Assembly (NCBI RefSeq): GCF_947499065.1
Contig: NZ_CANMMT010000004.1
Location: forward strand, 62,001-126,000
From: an uncultured Tenacibaculum sp.
GTDB lineage: Bacteria; Bacteroidota; Bacteroidia; Flavobacteriales; Flavobacteriaceae
Length of the DNA stretch: 64,000 nucleotides
Direction: 5' to 3'
Positions 16,629 through 24,340 of this stretch are shown piece after piece (position 1 is the first letter of the stretch; each line of letters starts with the position of its first letter). A program made the translations under genes and the position numbers. The notes under the pieces were generated by a model that had not been told where the DNA came from, made no database searches, and saw only the letters and a list, made by a program, of their open reading frames with translations.

Positions 16629-18110
16629 ATGAAATTATACGAAGAAAATCAACTAAAAATATATAACTCTTTAACAAAATCTAAAGAGCTTTTTAAACCA
16701 GTAACCGAAGGACGTGTAGGAATGTATGTATGTGGTCCAACTGTATACAGCAATGTACATTTAGGAAACGTAAGAACATTTATGTCTTTTGACATGGTGT
16801 TTCGTTATCTGTTACATTTAGGTTTTAAAGTTCGCTACGTTCGTAATATTACCGATGCAGGTCATTTAGAAAGTGATGCAGATGTAGGAGAAGATAAAAT
16901 TGCGAAAAAAGCACGTTTAGAAGAGATTGAACCTATGGAGGTCGTACAACGTTATACGGTAGACTTTCATAAGGTAACTGCACTTTATAACTTTTTACCT
17001 CCAAGCATAGAGCCAACAGCAACAGGTCATATCGTAGAGCAAATAGAAATGATTAAAGAAATCATGGATAAAGGATTAGCTTACGAAATAAATGGATCTG
17101 TGTATTTTGATGTTTTAAAATATAATGAAACAAGTCATTATGGAATTTTATCAGGGAGAACTGTTGAAGATGCAATTCACAATACAAGGGCATTAGACGG
17201 GCAATCGGATAAGAAAAATCCACAAGATTTTGCACTTTGGAAAAAAGCAGATGAACGTCATATTATGAGATGGCCTTCGCCATGGAGCGATGGTTTTCCA
17301 GGTTGGCATTTAGAATGTTCTGTGATGAGTTCAAAATATTTGGGAGAACAAATAGATATTCATGGTGGAGGAATGGATTTAAAATTTCCGCATCATGAGT
17401 GTGAAATAGCTCAATCACATGCATGTTCAGGTGTACAGCCAGTTAATTATTGGATGCATGCAAATATGCTGTTGTTAAATAGTCAGAAAATGGCTAAATC
17501 ATCTGGGAATTATATTCTGCCAGAAGCTATTTTAACAGGTGAGAATGATATTCTTCCTAAAGCTTTTAGTGTAGGAGTAGTAAGGTTCTTTATTATGCAA
17601 GCGCACTATAGAAGTATTTTAGATTTCTCTGGAGAAGCAATGTTAGCTTCAGAAAAAGGATTTAATAAGTTGATGGAAGCTATTAAAAACTTAAAAGGGA
17701 TTAATGCAGATAAAGTAACTTCTGAGTTTGATGTAAAAGCATGGAAACAGAAATGTTATGATGCCATGAATGACGATTTTAATACTCCAATTTTAATTGC
17801 GCATTTATTTGATGCTGTTAAATTTATAAACTTATTAAAAGATAAAAAAGCAACTATTTCTTCTGATGATTTAGAAGAATTGAAAAATACGTTAAATGCT
17901 TTTTGTTTTGATGTTTTAGGATTAGTTTCAGAAACAACTCAGCAGGATACCAAAACATTAGATGGTACTGTTGAATTATTAATTAAGTTACGTAAGGAGG
18001 CAAGAGAGAATAAAGATTGGGCATTATCTGATCAGATTCGTGATGAGTTATTGGCTTTAGGTGTTCAATTAAAAGACGGAAGAGAAGGAACAACTTTTAC
18101 AATTAATTAA
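16629..18110 (+). CDS. cysS: Cysteinyl-tRNA synthetase
   Basis: A 493-residue class I synthetase that charges tRNA-Cys. Zinc ligand Cys35 is in YVCGPTVY, the HIGH-type motif is HLGN at 44-47, WHLECS and HHECE give the remaining zinc ligands, and KMAKS at 287-291 is the second signature loop. The anticodon-binding helical end ([21 protein letters not shown]) is complete. Length is normal. The upstream 110 bases are AT-rich with an imperfect promoter (TATCTTTA). The following GNAT gene starts 5 bases after the stop. Confidence 0.97.
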   Translation: MKLYEENQLKIYNSLTKSKELFKPVTEGRVGMYVCGPTVYSNVHLGNVRTFMSFDMVFRYLLHLGFKVRYVRNITDAGHLESDADVGEDKIAKKARLEEIEPMEVVQRYTVDFHKVTALYNFLPPSIEPTATGHIVEQIEMIKEIMDKGLAYEINGSVYFDVLKYNETSHYGILSGRTVEDAIHNTRALDGQSDKKNPQDFALWKKADERHIMRWPSPWSDGFPGWHLECSVMSSKYLGEQIDIHGGGMDLKFPHHECEIAQSHACSGVQPVNYWMHANMLLLNSQKMAKSSGNYILPEAILTGENDILPKAFSVGVVRFFIMQAHYRSILDFSGEAMLASEKGFNKLMEAIKNLKGINADKVTSEFDVKAWKQKCYDAMNDDFNTPILIAHLFDAVKFINLLKDKKATISSDDLEELKNTLNAFCFDVLGLVSETTQQDTKTLDGTVELLIKLRKEARENKDWALSDQIRDELLALGVQLKDGREGTTFTIN

Positions 18111-18115
18111 GAGTT

Positions 18116-18631
18116 ATGGTTTTTCAAACTGAAAGACTAGTAGTTAAAAAAATTGAAGAGATTCATAGAAATGAGTTTGTAGAACTTTTAACTGCTGAAG
18201 AAATAATAAGCGCAATTCCTCAAGAAAAGCCTTCGGAAGAAAATGTTGAAATGAAATTTCAAATAGCACTTTCTTTTGATGGAGATATAGAAGGAAATGA
18301 GATTAGTCTTTTGGGAGTTTTTGAGAAAAATAAAAATGAATTAATAGGTTTAGCAGGTTTTCTTACAAATGATGAAGAGGAGAGAGAATTAGGATATCGT
18401 TTTAGAAAAGATTTTTGGGGTAAAGGTTATGCCACAGAAATTACTAAAGAAATGATTAATCATTCTTTTTTATCATTAAAGTTTGAAAAAATAACAGCAG
18501 ATGTTTGGGTGGAAAATATTCCATCTAATAAAGTGTTGAATAAGTTTTTAAAACCAGTTAAGGAATTTCATAATGAAAAAGATAATTGTACCGATAGACG
18601 ATATGAATTATTAAAAAAGGATTGGCAGTAA
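18116..18631 (+). CDS. GNAT-family N-acetyltransferase (RimJ/RimL type)
   Basis: A 171-residue acyltransferase of the GNAT superfamily. The N-terminal [17 protein letters not shown] is the usual opening of the RimJ/RimL-like subgroup; [23 protein letters not shown] contains the acetyl-CoA-binding motif A (here FWGKGYATE); [19 protein letters not shown] is the C-terminal strand-helix pair. The target amine is unknown. It is packed between cysS and yidD with 5-base and 1-base gaps. Confidence 0.87.
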   Translation: MVFQTERLVVKKIEEIHRNEFVELLTAEEIISAIPQEKPSEENVEMKFQIALSFDGDIEGNEISLLGVFEKNKNELIGLAGFLTNDEEERELGYRFRKDFWGKGYATEITKEMINHSFLSLKFEKITADVWVENIPSNKVLNKFLKPVKEFHNEKDNCTDRRYELLKKDWQ

Positions 18632-18632
18632 G

Positions 18633-18896
18633 TTGAAAAAGATTTTAACATACCCGTTTATAATGTTGGTTCGATTTTATCAAACTGCAATTTCACCATT
18701 TACACCAGCAACATGTAGGTATTCTCCAACATGTTCGAGTTATACAATACAAGCTTTACAAAAGCATGGATTGTTTTATGGTGGTTGGTTGGCATTAAAA
18801 AGAATCTTTAGTTGCCATCCATGGGGAGGAAGTGGTTATGATCCTGTTCCAGAAAAAAAGAAGAATAACAGTTGTTGTTGTTCTAATGAGCAATAA
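18633..18896 (+). CDS. yidD: Membrane protein insertion efficiency factor YidD (TTG start)
   Basis: An 87-residue protein of the YidD family, which helps YidC-dependent insertion. The diagnostic stretches are present: [20 protein letters not shown] (only the family core), [28 protein letters not shown] and GGSGYDPVP. The reading frame begins with TTG one base after the preceding stop; an ATG does not occur before the conserved MLVRFYQ segment, where it would remove part of the family N-terminus. The tail is cysteine-rich (NSCCCSNEQ). yidC is elsewhere in the window. Confidence 0.93.
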   Translation: MKKILTYPFIMLVRFYQTAISPFTPATCRYSPTCSSYTIQALQKHGLFYGGWLALKRIFSCHPWGGSGYDPVPEKKKNNSCCCSNEQ

Positions 18897-18917
18897 AGAC
18901 AAATTAAAATTATATAA

Positions 18918-19781
18918 ATGAATTTTTTATCAATAGTATGGGATTTAGATCCTGAAATCATAAAAATTGGAAGTTTAGGAATACGCTGGTATAGCTTAAT
19001 GTTTGTAGCAGCATTTGTTTTAGGACTTCGTTTTATGAAGAAAATTTACATCAATGATAATATTCCAGTAGAAAAATTGGACCCGTTATTTATGTATGTA
19101 TTCGTTTCTATGTTAATAGGAATGCGTTTAGGAGATGTTTTCTTTTATAGTTGGGGGCATTATCAAAATCATTTGTTAGAAATAATTTTACCATTTAAAG
19201 AGGTAGAAGGAACTTCGACATTATTTGGACTCGTAAAAGGATGGGAATTTACTGGATTTACTGGGTTTGCTAGTCATGGAGCAGCAATAGGTATTCCAAT
19301 TGCTATGTACTTTTATGCTAAGAAACATTTACATAAACCTTGGCTATTTATTTTAGATAGATTAGGGATTATGGTAGCTTTATCAGGTTTCTTTATTAGA
19401 CTAGGAAATTTCTTTAATTCAGAAATCTATGGAAAGCCAACAGGAAGTAGCTATGGAGTTATTTTTAAAAGAGCAGGTGAAACAGTACCATGTCACCCAA
19501 CTCAATTATATGAAGCATTTAGTTATTTAGGACTGTTTTTTGCACTTTGGTACTTCTATTGGAAAACAGACAAAAAGAATCAATCAGGTTTCTTATTTGG
19601 GTTATTTATGGTTGTGTTATGGTCATTGAGGTTCTTTATAGAGTTTTTAAAGAAACCACAAGTAGAAGGAAGAGAAGATTGGGTATTGAACTCTTTAAAT
19701 ACAGGACAGGTATTAAGTATACCGTTAGTTTTAATCGGGGTGTGGTTAATGTTTAGAAAAACAACCAAAACAGAAGCATAA
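18918..19781 (+). CDS. lgt: Prolipoprotein diacylglyceryl transferase
   Basis: A 287-residue integral membrane enzyme that transfers diacylglycerol from phosphatidylglycerol to the lipobox cysteine, the first step of lipoprotein maturation. Seen: IRWYSLMFVAAFVLG near the N-terminus, GMRLGDVFFY, FASHGAAIGIP with the key His, and the signature RLGNFFNSEIYGKPT. About seven hydrophobic segments are present. It ends before a bidirectional terminator. Several predicted lipoproteins in this window would be its substrates. Confidence 0.96.
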   Translation: MNFLSIVWDLDPEIIKIGSLGIRWYSLMFVAAFVLGLRFMKKIYINDNIPVEKLDPLFMYVFVSMLIGMRLGDVFFYSWGHYQNHLLEIILPFKEVEGTSTLFGLVKGWEFTGFTGFASHGAAIGIPIAMYFYAKKHLHKPWLFILDRLGIMVALSGFFIRLGNFFNSEIYGKPTGSSYGVIFKRAGETVPCHPTQLYEAFSYLGLFFALWYFYWKTDKKNQSGFLFGLFMVVLWSLRFFIEFLKKPQVEGREDWVLNSLNTGQVLSIPLVLIGVWLMFRKTTKTEA

Positions 19782-19792
19782 AATAATATAAC

Positions 19793-19824
19793 AAAAAAGC
19801 CAGTTAAAAATGACTGGCTTTTTT
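19793..19824 (+). terminator. Intrinsic terminator after lgt
   Basis: AAAAAAGCCAGT pairs with ACTGGCTTTTTT around a 7-8 base loop, giving a stem flanked by A- and T-runs. Confidence 0.85.
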
Positions 19825-19951
19825 GTTATATTATTTTCTAAATCCTAATATTTCTTTTTTCACAACGTAAAATCGGGGTTTCATGACATTTTTTTAAGAC
19901 GCTGTGTCAAAAATCTATAATTTGTTAGTAATTAACAAAAACTAACCAATT

Positions 19952-21463
19952 ATGAAATTACTATTAAAACAAAATTTAATAGCAGTACTCATTTTGAGCG
20001 CTATTATTTTTACTTCATGTAAAAAAGAAGAAAAAGAGTTAAAAAAAGAGAAAGACAAAATAGCTTATAACGAGAAGTCAAATGCGAGTTTGTGTATGAG
20101 CGATTGGTTTCCTCACGAACAAACACCTCCACCAGAAGAAGGAAAAGGAAGTCCTTTTGATGTATCTAGTACTACAAATAGAATTTTTCATCAATGGTCT
20201 TGGCAAAAATTTTTATGGTTAACAAAACCAACTATTGAGGTAGATTTAATTCCTATAATAATTAGAGGGCAACCAGATCCAATAGTCATTACTAAAAAAT
20301 TACCTTTATTCTTAAATCCTCAAAGAATGCATCAGGTAACTTCACATTTAGATGATGTTCCATTACAAAATGGAGTTGCAGTGATGTTGAGTGATACTAA
20401 ACAAGCTGGACCTTCAGGAATATTAAAAACTAATCCAGCGTACAATAAAAAGAATAATAAAGCAGAAACGGTTTACTATTCAATTCATGTAAGTCCAATA
20501 TTCAAAAAAGCTGCAACTAAGTTTAAAGATTCTATTTTGAACGGAACATTATCGAAAGATAATTTATCGTCTTTTCCAGTGGGTTCATTAGAATTAAAAG
20601 TTTCTTGGGTAGCTAAATCGGCCATTCCAGAAGATAAAATAGACGATTATTATACAACAGTAGCTGGAATTAGTGAAAACGGAGTAGATTATGTTAATAC
20701 AGAAGTAGCGTTATTAGGAATGCATGTTGTAGGAGTTGTAGAAAATCATCCTGAGTTTATTTGGGCAACTTTTGAGCATACAGATATGGCTCCAAATTAT
20801 GACAGAGGAGAGGATAAAGCAAGTTCTTCAACAGAGAAATTGTTATTTGAAAAAGGAGAAACTTCTGGAATAGCAGGTATAACTTGGGATACATTAACAA
20901 AACAACCTGTTTTAAAAAGTAAAGCTTTTGATTTGTTTCAATATGGAGTTCCAAGAGATAGTACGGGAGCGTTTATGAAGAATACGAGTCAAGAAGAGCC
21001 TTTAAACTTTGAAAACATCAGAGATATTAATGCTTGTGTAAAAGGGCATTTAGAGAAAGAAAAAGGGCCTTGGAAAAACTATTTTTATAATGGTTCTATA
21101 TGGATAGATACTGATGGATTTACGCCAGAGCAACAAGCACAAATATTAGTGGGATTAAGAGGAGAAGTATCTAGTGCTTATCCTGGAGCTTTCGCTAGAG
21201 GATCATTAAATTGTGCAAATGTTACTATGGAAACATTTACTCAAACTTTTCAAGATAAATTGTCGGAAGTTAATGTAGGGAATTTAGCAAATTGTTTTAG
21301 TTGTCATAATGCAGTGAGTTATACTAAAAATAGTTCGCCTATTTATATGAGTCATATTTTTGACGCTTATATAAAACGAGCAGAAGGAAAAACATTTAAT
21401 GAGGTAGAAGCAATGAAAGCGAAACAAGAAGTAGAGGAGTTTATTAGATTTCAATTAGAATAA
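19952..21463 (+). CDS. Lipoprotein with a single haem-c motif (cytochrome-c-family-like)
   Basis: A 503-residue predicted lipoprotein: lipobox TSC with Cys23 after a 22-residue signal, then a Lys/Glu spacer. The body contains HQWSWQKFLWLT, GMHVVGVVENHPEFIWATFEH and, near residue 447, CFSCH, a CxxCH haem-c site close to the C-terminus. Additional cysteines occur at NACVKG and LNCANV. I do not recognise a characterised family; proteins with this Trp-rich N-terminus and C-terminal haem motif occur in other bacteria as uncharacterised cytochrome-like proteins (memory, uncertain). It is monocistronic, with terminators on both sides. Confidence 0.7.
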   Translation: MKLLLKQNLIAVLILSAIIFTSCKKEEKELKKEKDKIAYNEKSNASLCMSDWFPHEQTPPPEEGKGSPFDVSSTTNRIFHQWSWQKFLWLTKPTIEVDLIPIIIRGQPDPIVITKKLPLFLNPQRMHQVTSHLDDVPLQNGVAVMLSDTKQAGPSGILKTNPAYNKKNNKAETVYYSIHVSPIFKKAATKFKDSILNGTLSKDNLSSFPVGSLELKVSWVAKSAIPEDKIDDYYTTVAGISENGVDYVNTEVALLGMHVVGVVENHPEFIWATFEHTDMAPNYDRGEDKASSSTEKLLFEKGETSGIAGITWDTLTKQPVLKSKAFDLFQYGVPRDSTGAFMKNTSQEEPLNFENIRDINACVKGHLEKEKGPWKNYFYNGSIWIDTDGFTPEQQAQILVGLRGEVSSAYPGAFARGSLNCANVTMETFTQTFQDKLSEVNVGNLANCFSCHNAVSYTKNSSPIYMSHIFDAYIKRAEGKTFNEVEAMKAKQEVEEFIRFQLE

Positions 21464-21470
21464 AACTAAA

Positions 21471-21506
21471 AAAAATCCCTTGTACATATTACAAGGGATT
21501 TTTTTT
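21471..21506. terminator. Bidirectional terminator between convergent genes
   Basis: AAAAATCCCTTGTA and TACAAGGGATTTTT form a 14-bp stem with a 5-base loop (CATAT); T-runs exist on both strands. It serves the haem lipoprotein and guaD. Confidence 0.88.
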
Positions 21507-21984
21507 AATATTCTATTTTGTCTTGCTTTTCAGTCCATTTTTGGAATGGTTCTAAAGCAATGTCACGTCCAATTTGCTCAAAAGGAATACTTCTTTTTTC
21601 GTATGGTAATGGAATTTCTTTGTAAATAAATTCGTCATCAAAACCAATATTAGCAGCATCAACTTGATTACTTCCGTAATATACTTTGTCAGGTCTAGCC
21701 CAGTAAATAGCACCTAAACACATTGGGCAAGGCTCACAAGAAGTGTATACTATACATCCATCTAATTGGAAAGAACCTAAGTTTTTACAAGCATCTCTAA
21801 TAGCCGTAACTTCTGCATGTGCAGTAGGATCATTAGTAGAAGTAACTTTGTTATTTCCACGTCCAACAATTTCACCATCTTTTACAACGATACAACCAAA
21901 AGGTCCACCTTCGTTATTTTGCATTCCACGTAAAGCTGCTTTTACAGCTTCACTCATATATTCTTCGTGTTTGTTCATCTTCAT
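21505..21984 (-). CDS. guaD: Guanine deaminase (CDA fold)
   Basis: A 159-residue zinc deaminase converting guanine to xanthine. The active site is PTAHAEV (His56, Glu58) and PCPMC (Cys86, Cys89). GGPFGCIVVKDG, SNDPTAHAEVTAIR-type and LGAIYWARP segments, and the domain-swapped tail GFDDEFIYKEI, match Bacillus GuaD (memory) far better than the tRNA deaminase TadA. The first ATG may be one of two, at residues 1 or 3. Confidence 0.88.
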   Translation of the reverse strand: MKMNKHEEYMSEAVKAALRGMQNNEGGPFGCIVVKDGEIVGRGNNKVTSTNDPTAHAEVTAIRDACKNLGSFQLDGCIVYTSCEPCPMCLGAIYWARPDKVYYGSNQVDAANIGFDDEFIYKEIPLPYEKRSIPFEQIGRDIALEPFQKWTEKQDKIEY

Positions 21985-22065
21985 TATCTTTTAATATGGT
22001 TAATTCTTTTCGCTAAAAAAAGCCGCAAAAATTGCAGCTTTTAAGTTTTGTACAAAAATACAGTT

Positions 22066-23466
22066 TTATTTTAAACTTCCAGTCATGTCTTCTGGTTTTA
22101 CCCATTCGTCATATTGCTCGGCAGTTACATATCCTAAATTAATAGCTTCCTCTTTTAAAGTAGTACCATTTGCATGTGCTGTATTTGCTATTTCAGCGGC
22201 TTTATAATATCCTATTTTAGTATTTAAAGCAGTAACTAACATTAATGAATTGTTTACTAATTCAGTAATTCTTCCATGATTAGGCTCAATACCAGCAGCA
22301 CAATTAACATCGAAAGACACACAAGCATCTCCAATTAATTGAGCAGATTGTAATACGTTAGCAGCCATCATTGGTTTAAATACGTTTAACTCGTAGTGCC
22401 CTTGAGTACCACCAACAGTTACGGCAACATCGTTACCCATAACTTGTGCACATACCATAGTAATAGCTTCCGCTTGTGTTGGGTTTACTTTTCCAGGCAT
22501 AATTGAAGAACCAGGCTCATTTGCTGGAATAATAATTTCTCCAATTCCTGATCTAGGTCCTGAAGCCATTAAACGAATATCATTAGCAATTTTATTTAAT
22601 GAAACAGCTAATTGTTTTAAAGCTCCGTGAGTTTCAACTAAAGCATCATGTGCAGCTAAAGCTTCAAATTTATTTTCTGCAGTAACAAATGGTAATCCCG
22701 TAAATTCAGCAATATATTTTGCTACTAATACATCATATCCAGCAGGAGTATTTAACCCAGTTCCCACAGCTGTTCCTCCTAAAGCTAATTGAGATAAGTG
22801 CTCTAAAGAATTTCTTAAGGCTTTTAAACCAAAGTTTAATTGTGCAACGTAACCAGAAAATTCTTGTCCTAAAGTTAAAGGAGTAGCATCCATTAAGTGT
22901 GTACGACCAATTTTTACAACATCTTTAAAAGCTTCAGATTTTGCTTGTAAAGTATCGCGTAATTGTTCAACTCCTGGAATTGTAGTTTCTACAATTTTCT
23001 TATATGCAGCAATGTGCATTCCAGTAGGGAAGGTATCGTTAGACGATTGTGATTTGTTTACATCATCATTTGGTTGAATAGTTTTTTCACCTTCACCAAT
23101 TACTTTTCCTGCAATTTCGTGTGCTCTATTAGCAATAACTTCGTTACAGTTCATGTTTGATTGAGTACCCGAACCAGTTTGCCAAATAACTAAAGGAAAC
23201 TGATCATCGTGCTTACCTTCTAAAATTTCATCACAAACTTGCGCAATTAAATCACGTTTTTCTTCTGCTAAAACACCTAATTCAGCATTGGTATAAGCAG
23301 CAGCTTTTTTAAGATATGCAAATCCGTATACAACTTCTAAAGGCATAGATCCAGCAGGACCAATTTTAAAATTATTACGAGAACGTTCTGTTTGTGCTCC
23401 CCAATATTTATCAGCAGGAACCTCTACTTGTCCCATGGTATCTTTTTCGATTCTATATTTTGTCAT
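22066..23466 (-). CDS. fumC: Class II fumarate hydratase
   Basis: A 466-residue enzyme of the TCA cycle interconverting fumarate and malate. The superfamily signature [11 protein letters not shown] lies at about 318-328; [32 protein letters not shown] and [12 protein letters not shown] are the other active-site segments. Full length. Transcribed divergently from a small membrane protein, with a TAATTTTG -7 element 38 bases upstream on the minus strand. Confidence 0.97.
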   Translation of the reverse strand: MTKYRIEKDTMGQVEVPADKYWGAQTERSRNNFKIGPAGSMPLEVVYGFAYLKKAAAYTNAELGVLAEEKRDLIAQVCDEILEGKHDDQFPLVIWQTGSGTQSNMNCNEVIANRAHEIAGKVIGEGEKTIQPNDDVNKSQSSNDTFPTGMHIAAYKKIVETTIPGVEQLRDTLQAKSEAFKDVVKIGRTHLMDATPLTLGQEFSGYVAQLNFGLKALRNSLEHLSQLALGGTAVGTGLNTPAGYDVLVAKYIAEFTGLPFVTAENKFEALAAHDALVETHGALKQLAVSLNKIANDIRLMASGPRSGIGEIIIPANEPGSSIMPGKVNPTQAEAITMVCAQVMGNDVAVTVGGTQGHYELNVFKPMMAANVLQSAQLIGDACVSFDVNCAAGIEPNHGRITELVNNSLMLVTALNTKIGYYKAAEIANTAHANGTTLKEEAINLGYVTAEQYDEWVKPEDMTGSLK

Positions 23467-23503
23467 TATAAAATGATTTAAAAGGCTTTAAATTAACGAA
23501 ATC

Positions 23504-23511
23504 CAAAATTA
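23504..23511 (-). promoter_or_regulatory. -7 promoter element (TAATTTTG) of fumC
   Basis: Minus-strand perfect TAnnTTTG match 38 bases before the fumC ATG; no clear -33 TTG. Confidence 0.4.
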
Positions 23512-23553
23512 CAAATTCTTATAGTTTTTAGTAATGATTTTTATCAGATTTTA

Positions 23554-23584
23554 TTGGAAGAAAAGAAAAATAGTTTTAATTTTG
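23554..23584 (+). promoter_or_regulatory. Bacteroidota-type promoter of the 57-residue gene
   Basis: TTG at 23554-23556, a 20-base spacer and TAATTTTG at 23577-23584, giving both -33 and -7 elements 28 bases before the ATG. Confidence 0.6.
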
Positions 23585-23611
23585 TCGCGTAACAATTATT
23601 AATAGTAACAA

Positions 23612-23785
23612 ATGTTAGATTTTTCAGAATTTTCAGGATTAGTATTATTCATGTTTATTTTTACAACTGGATTTTGGTTGTTAATTTTCTTATTAACATT
23701 CGTAGTTCCTTACTGGATTGGTGGAACTATCTGGGAAAATTTAAAATTAAAGAGAGAAGCTAAGAAAGCTGCTGAAGGTAAGTAA
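23612..23785 (+). CDS. Small membrane protein, 57 residues
   Basis: A complete short frame from ATG to TAA preceded by a good promoter and followed by a terminator, which makes it a convincing gene. The product has an acidic N-terminus (MLDFSEFSG), a long hydrophobic region at about 10-40 that may cross the membrane once or as a hairpin, and a basic, helical tail (NLKLKREAKKAAEGK). I do not recognise a named family. It is monocistronic and divergent from fumC. Confidence 0.75.
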   Translation: MLDFSEFSGLVLFMFIFTTGFWLLIFLLTFVVPYWIGGTIWENLKLKREAKKAAEGK

Positions 23786-23804
23786 GTTTTCTGAATACTA
23801 TAAA

Positions 23805-23834
23805 CAAAAAGGTTCGCATTTTGCGAGCCTTTTT
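23805..23834 (+). terminator. Terminator of the small membrane protein gene
   Basis: AAAAAGGTTCGCA and TGCGAGCCTTTTT pair (one G-U) around a short loop with T-run; it also sits at the 3' end of the convergent gene. Confidence 0.8.
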
Positions 23835-23837
23835 GTT

Positions 23838-24230
23838 TTAAAATTGATTTCTTCTATTTCCGTTTCTTTTTCCTCTAGGTCGCTCTTTTCTCTTTTTCTT
23901 TAATTGTTCTTTCATTATTTTTCTGAATTCAATTATTTGTTTTTCATTTAAAAACTGACTTAGTTCCTTTTCTTGTTTTAAATTAAGTTCTCTAATTTGA
24001 ACTCTTTTTTCTTCTTTAGGCATTTCTTGGTTGTGCAAAGCTCTTTTTTGTCGACTGTATTTTACTACAACCTCTTTAACCATTAAAAGTTGAATATTAT
24101 CTAGTTTTAATTTTTCTTGAACTTTTTCGAGTTGTTGGTCAATTCTTTTTGTTAGGTTTTCTTGTTGTTGTGAAAAAACATTAGCAAGAACTAAGAAAAT
24201 AAATAGGCCAGTTAAAATGATTTTCTTCAT
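23838..24230 (-). CDS. Exported Spy/CpxP-like helical protein
   Basis: A 130-residue protein with a signal peptide ending near VFSQQ. The mature part is a predicted helix bundle rich in Lys, Glu, Gln and Leu (KVQEKLKLDNIQLLMVKEVV, with KEKELSQFLNEKQIIEFRKI-like second helix) and ends in a very basic tail (RKERPRGKRNGNRRNQF). This layout resembles small periplasmic chaperone-like proteins of the Spy/LTXXQ type, but no LTXXQ motif is exact. Located just downstream of the TonB-type barrel gene on the same strand, with a terminator between. Confidence 0.6.
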   Translation of the reverse strand: MKKIILTGLFIFLVLANVFSQQQENLTKRIDQQLEKVQEKLKLDNIQLLMVKEVVVKYSRQKRALHNQEMPKEEKRVQIRELNLKQEKELSQFLNEKQIIEFRKIMKEQLKKKRKERPRGKRNGNRRNQF

Positions 24231-24303
24231 AAATAAATCTTTAGTTTTTTATTAGACCTTTGGAATAGCTATGGGTTTATTTAATGAATGGTAAAGTGTT
24301 GTT

Positions 24304-24340
24304 AAAAAAAAAGAGGAAACTAAATGTTTCCTCTTTTTTT
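24304..24340 (-). terminator. Terminator of the outer membrane barrel gene
   Basis: AAAAAAAGAGGAAAC and GTTTCCTCTTTTTTT pair around TAAAT; symmetrical A/T tracts, overlapping the stop codon of the minus-strand gene. Confidence 0.85.
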
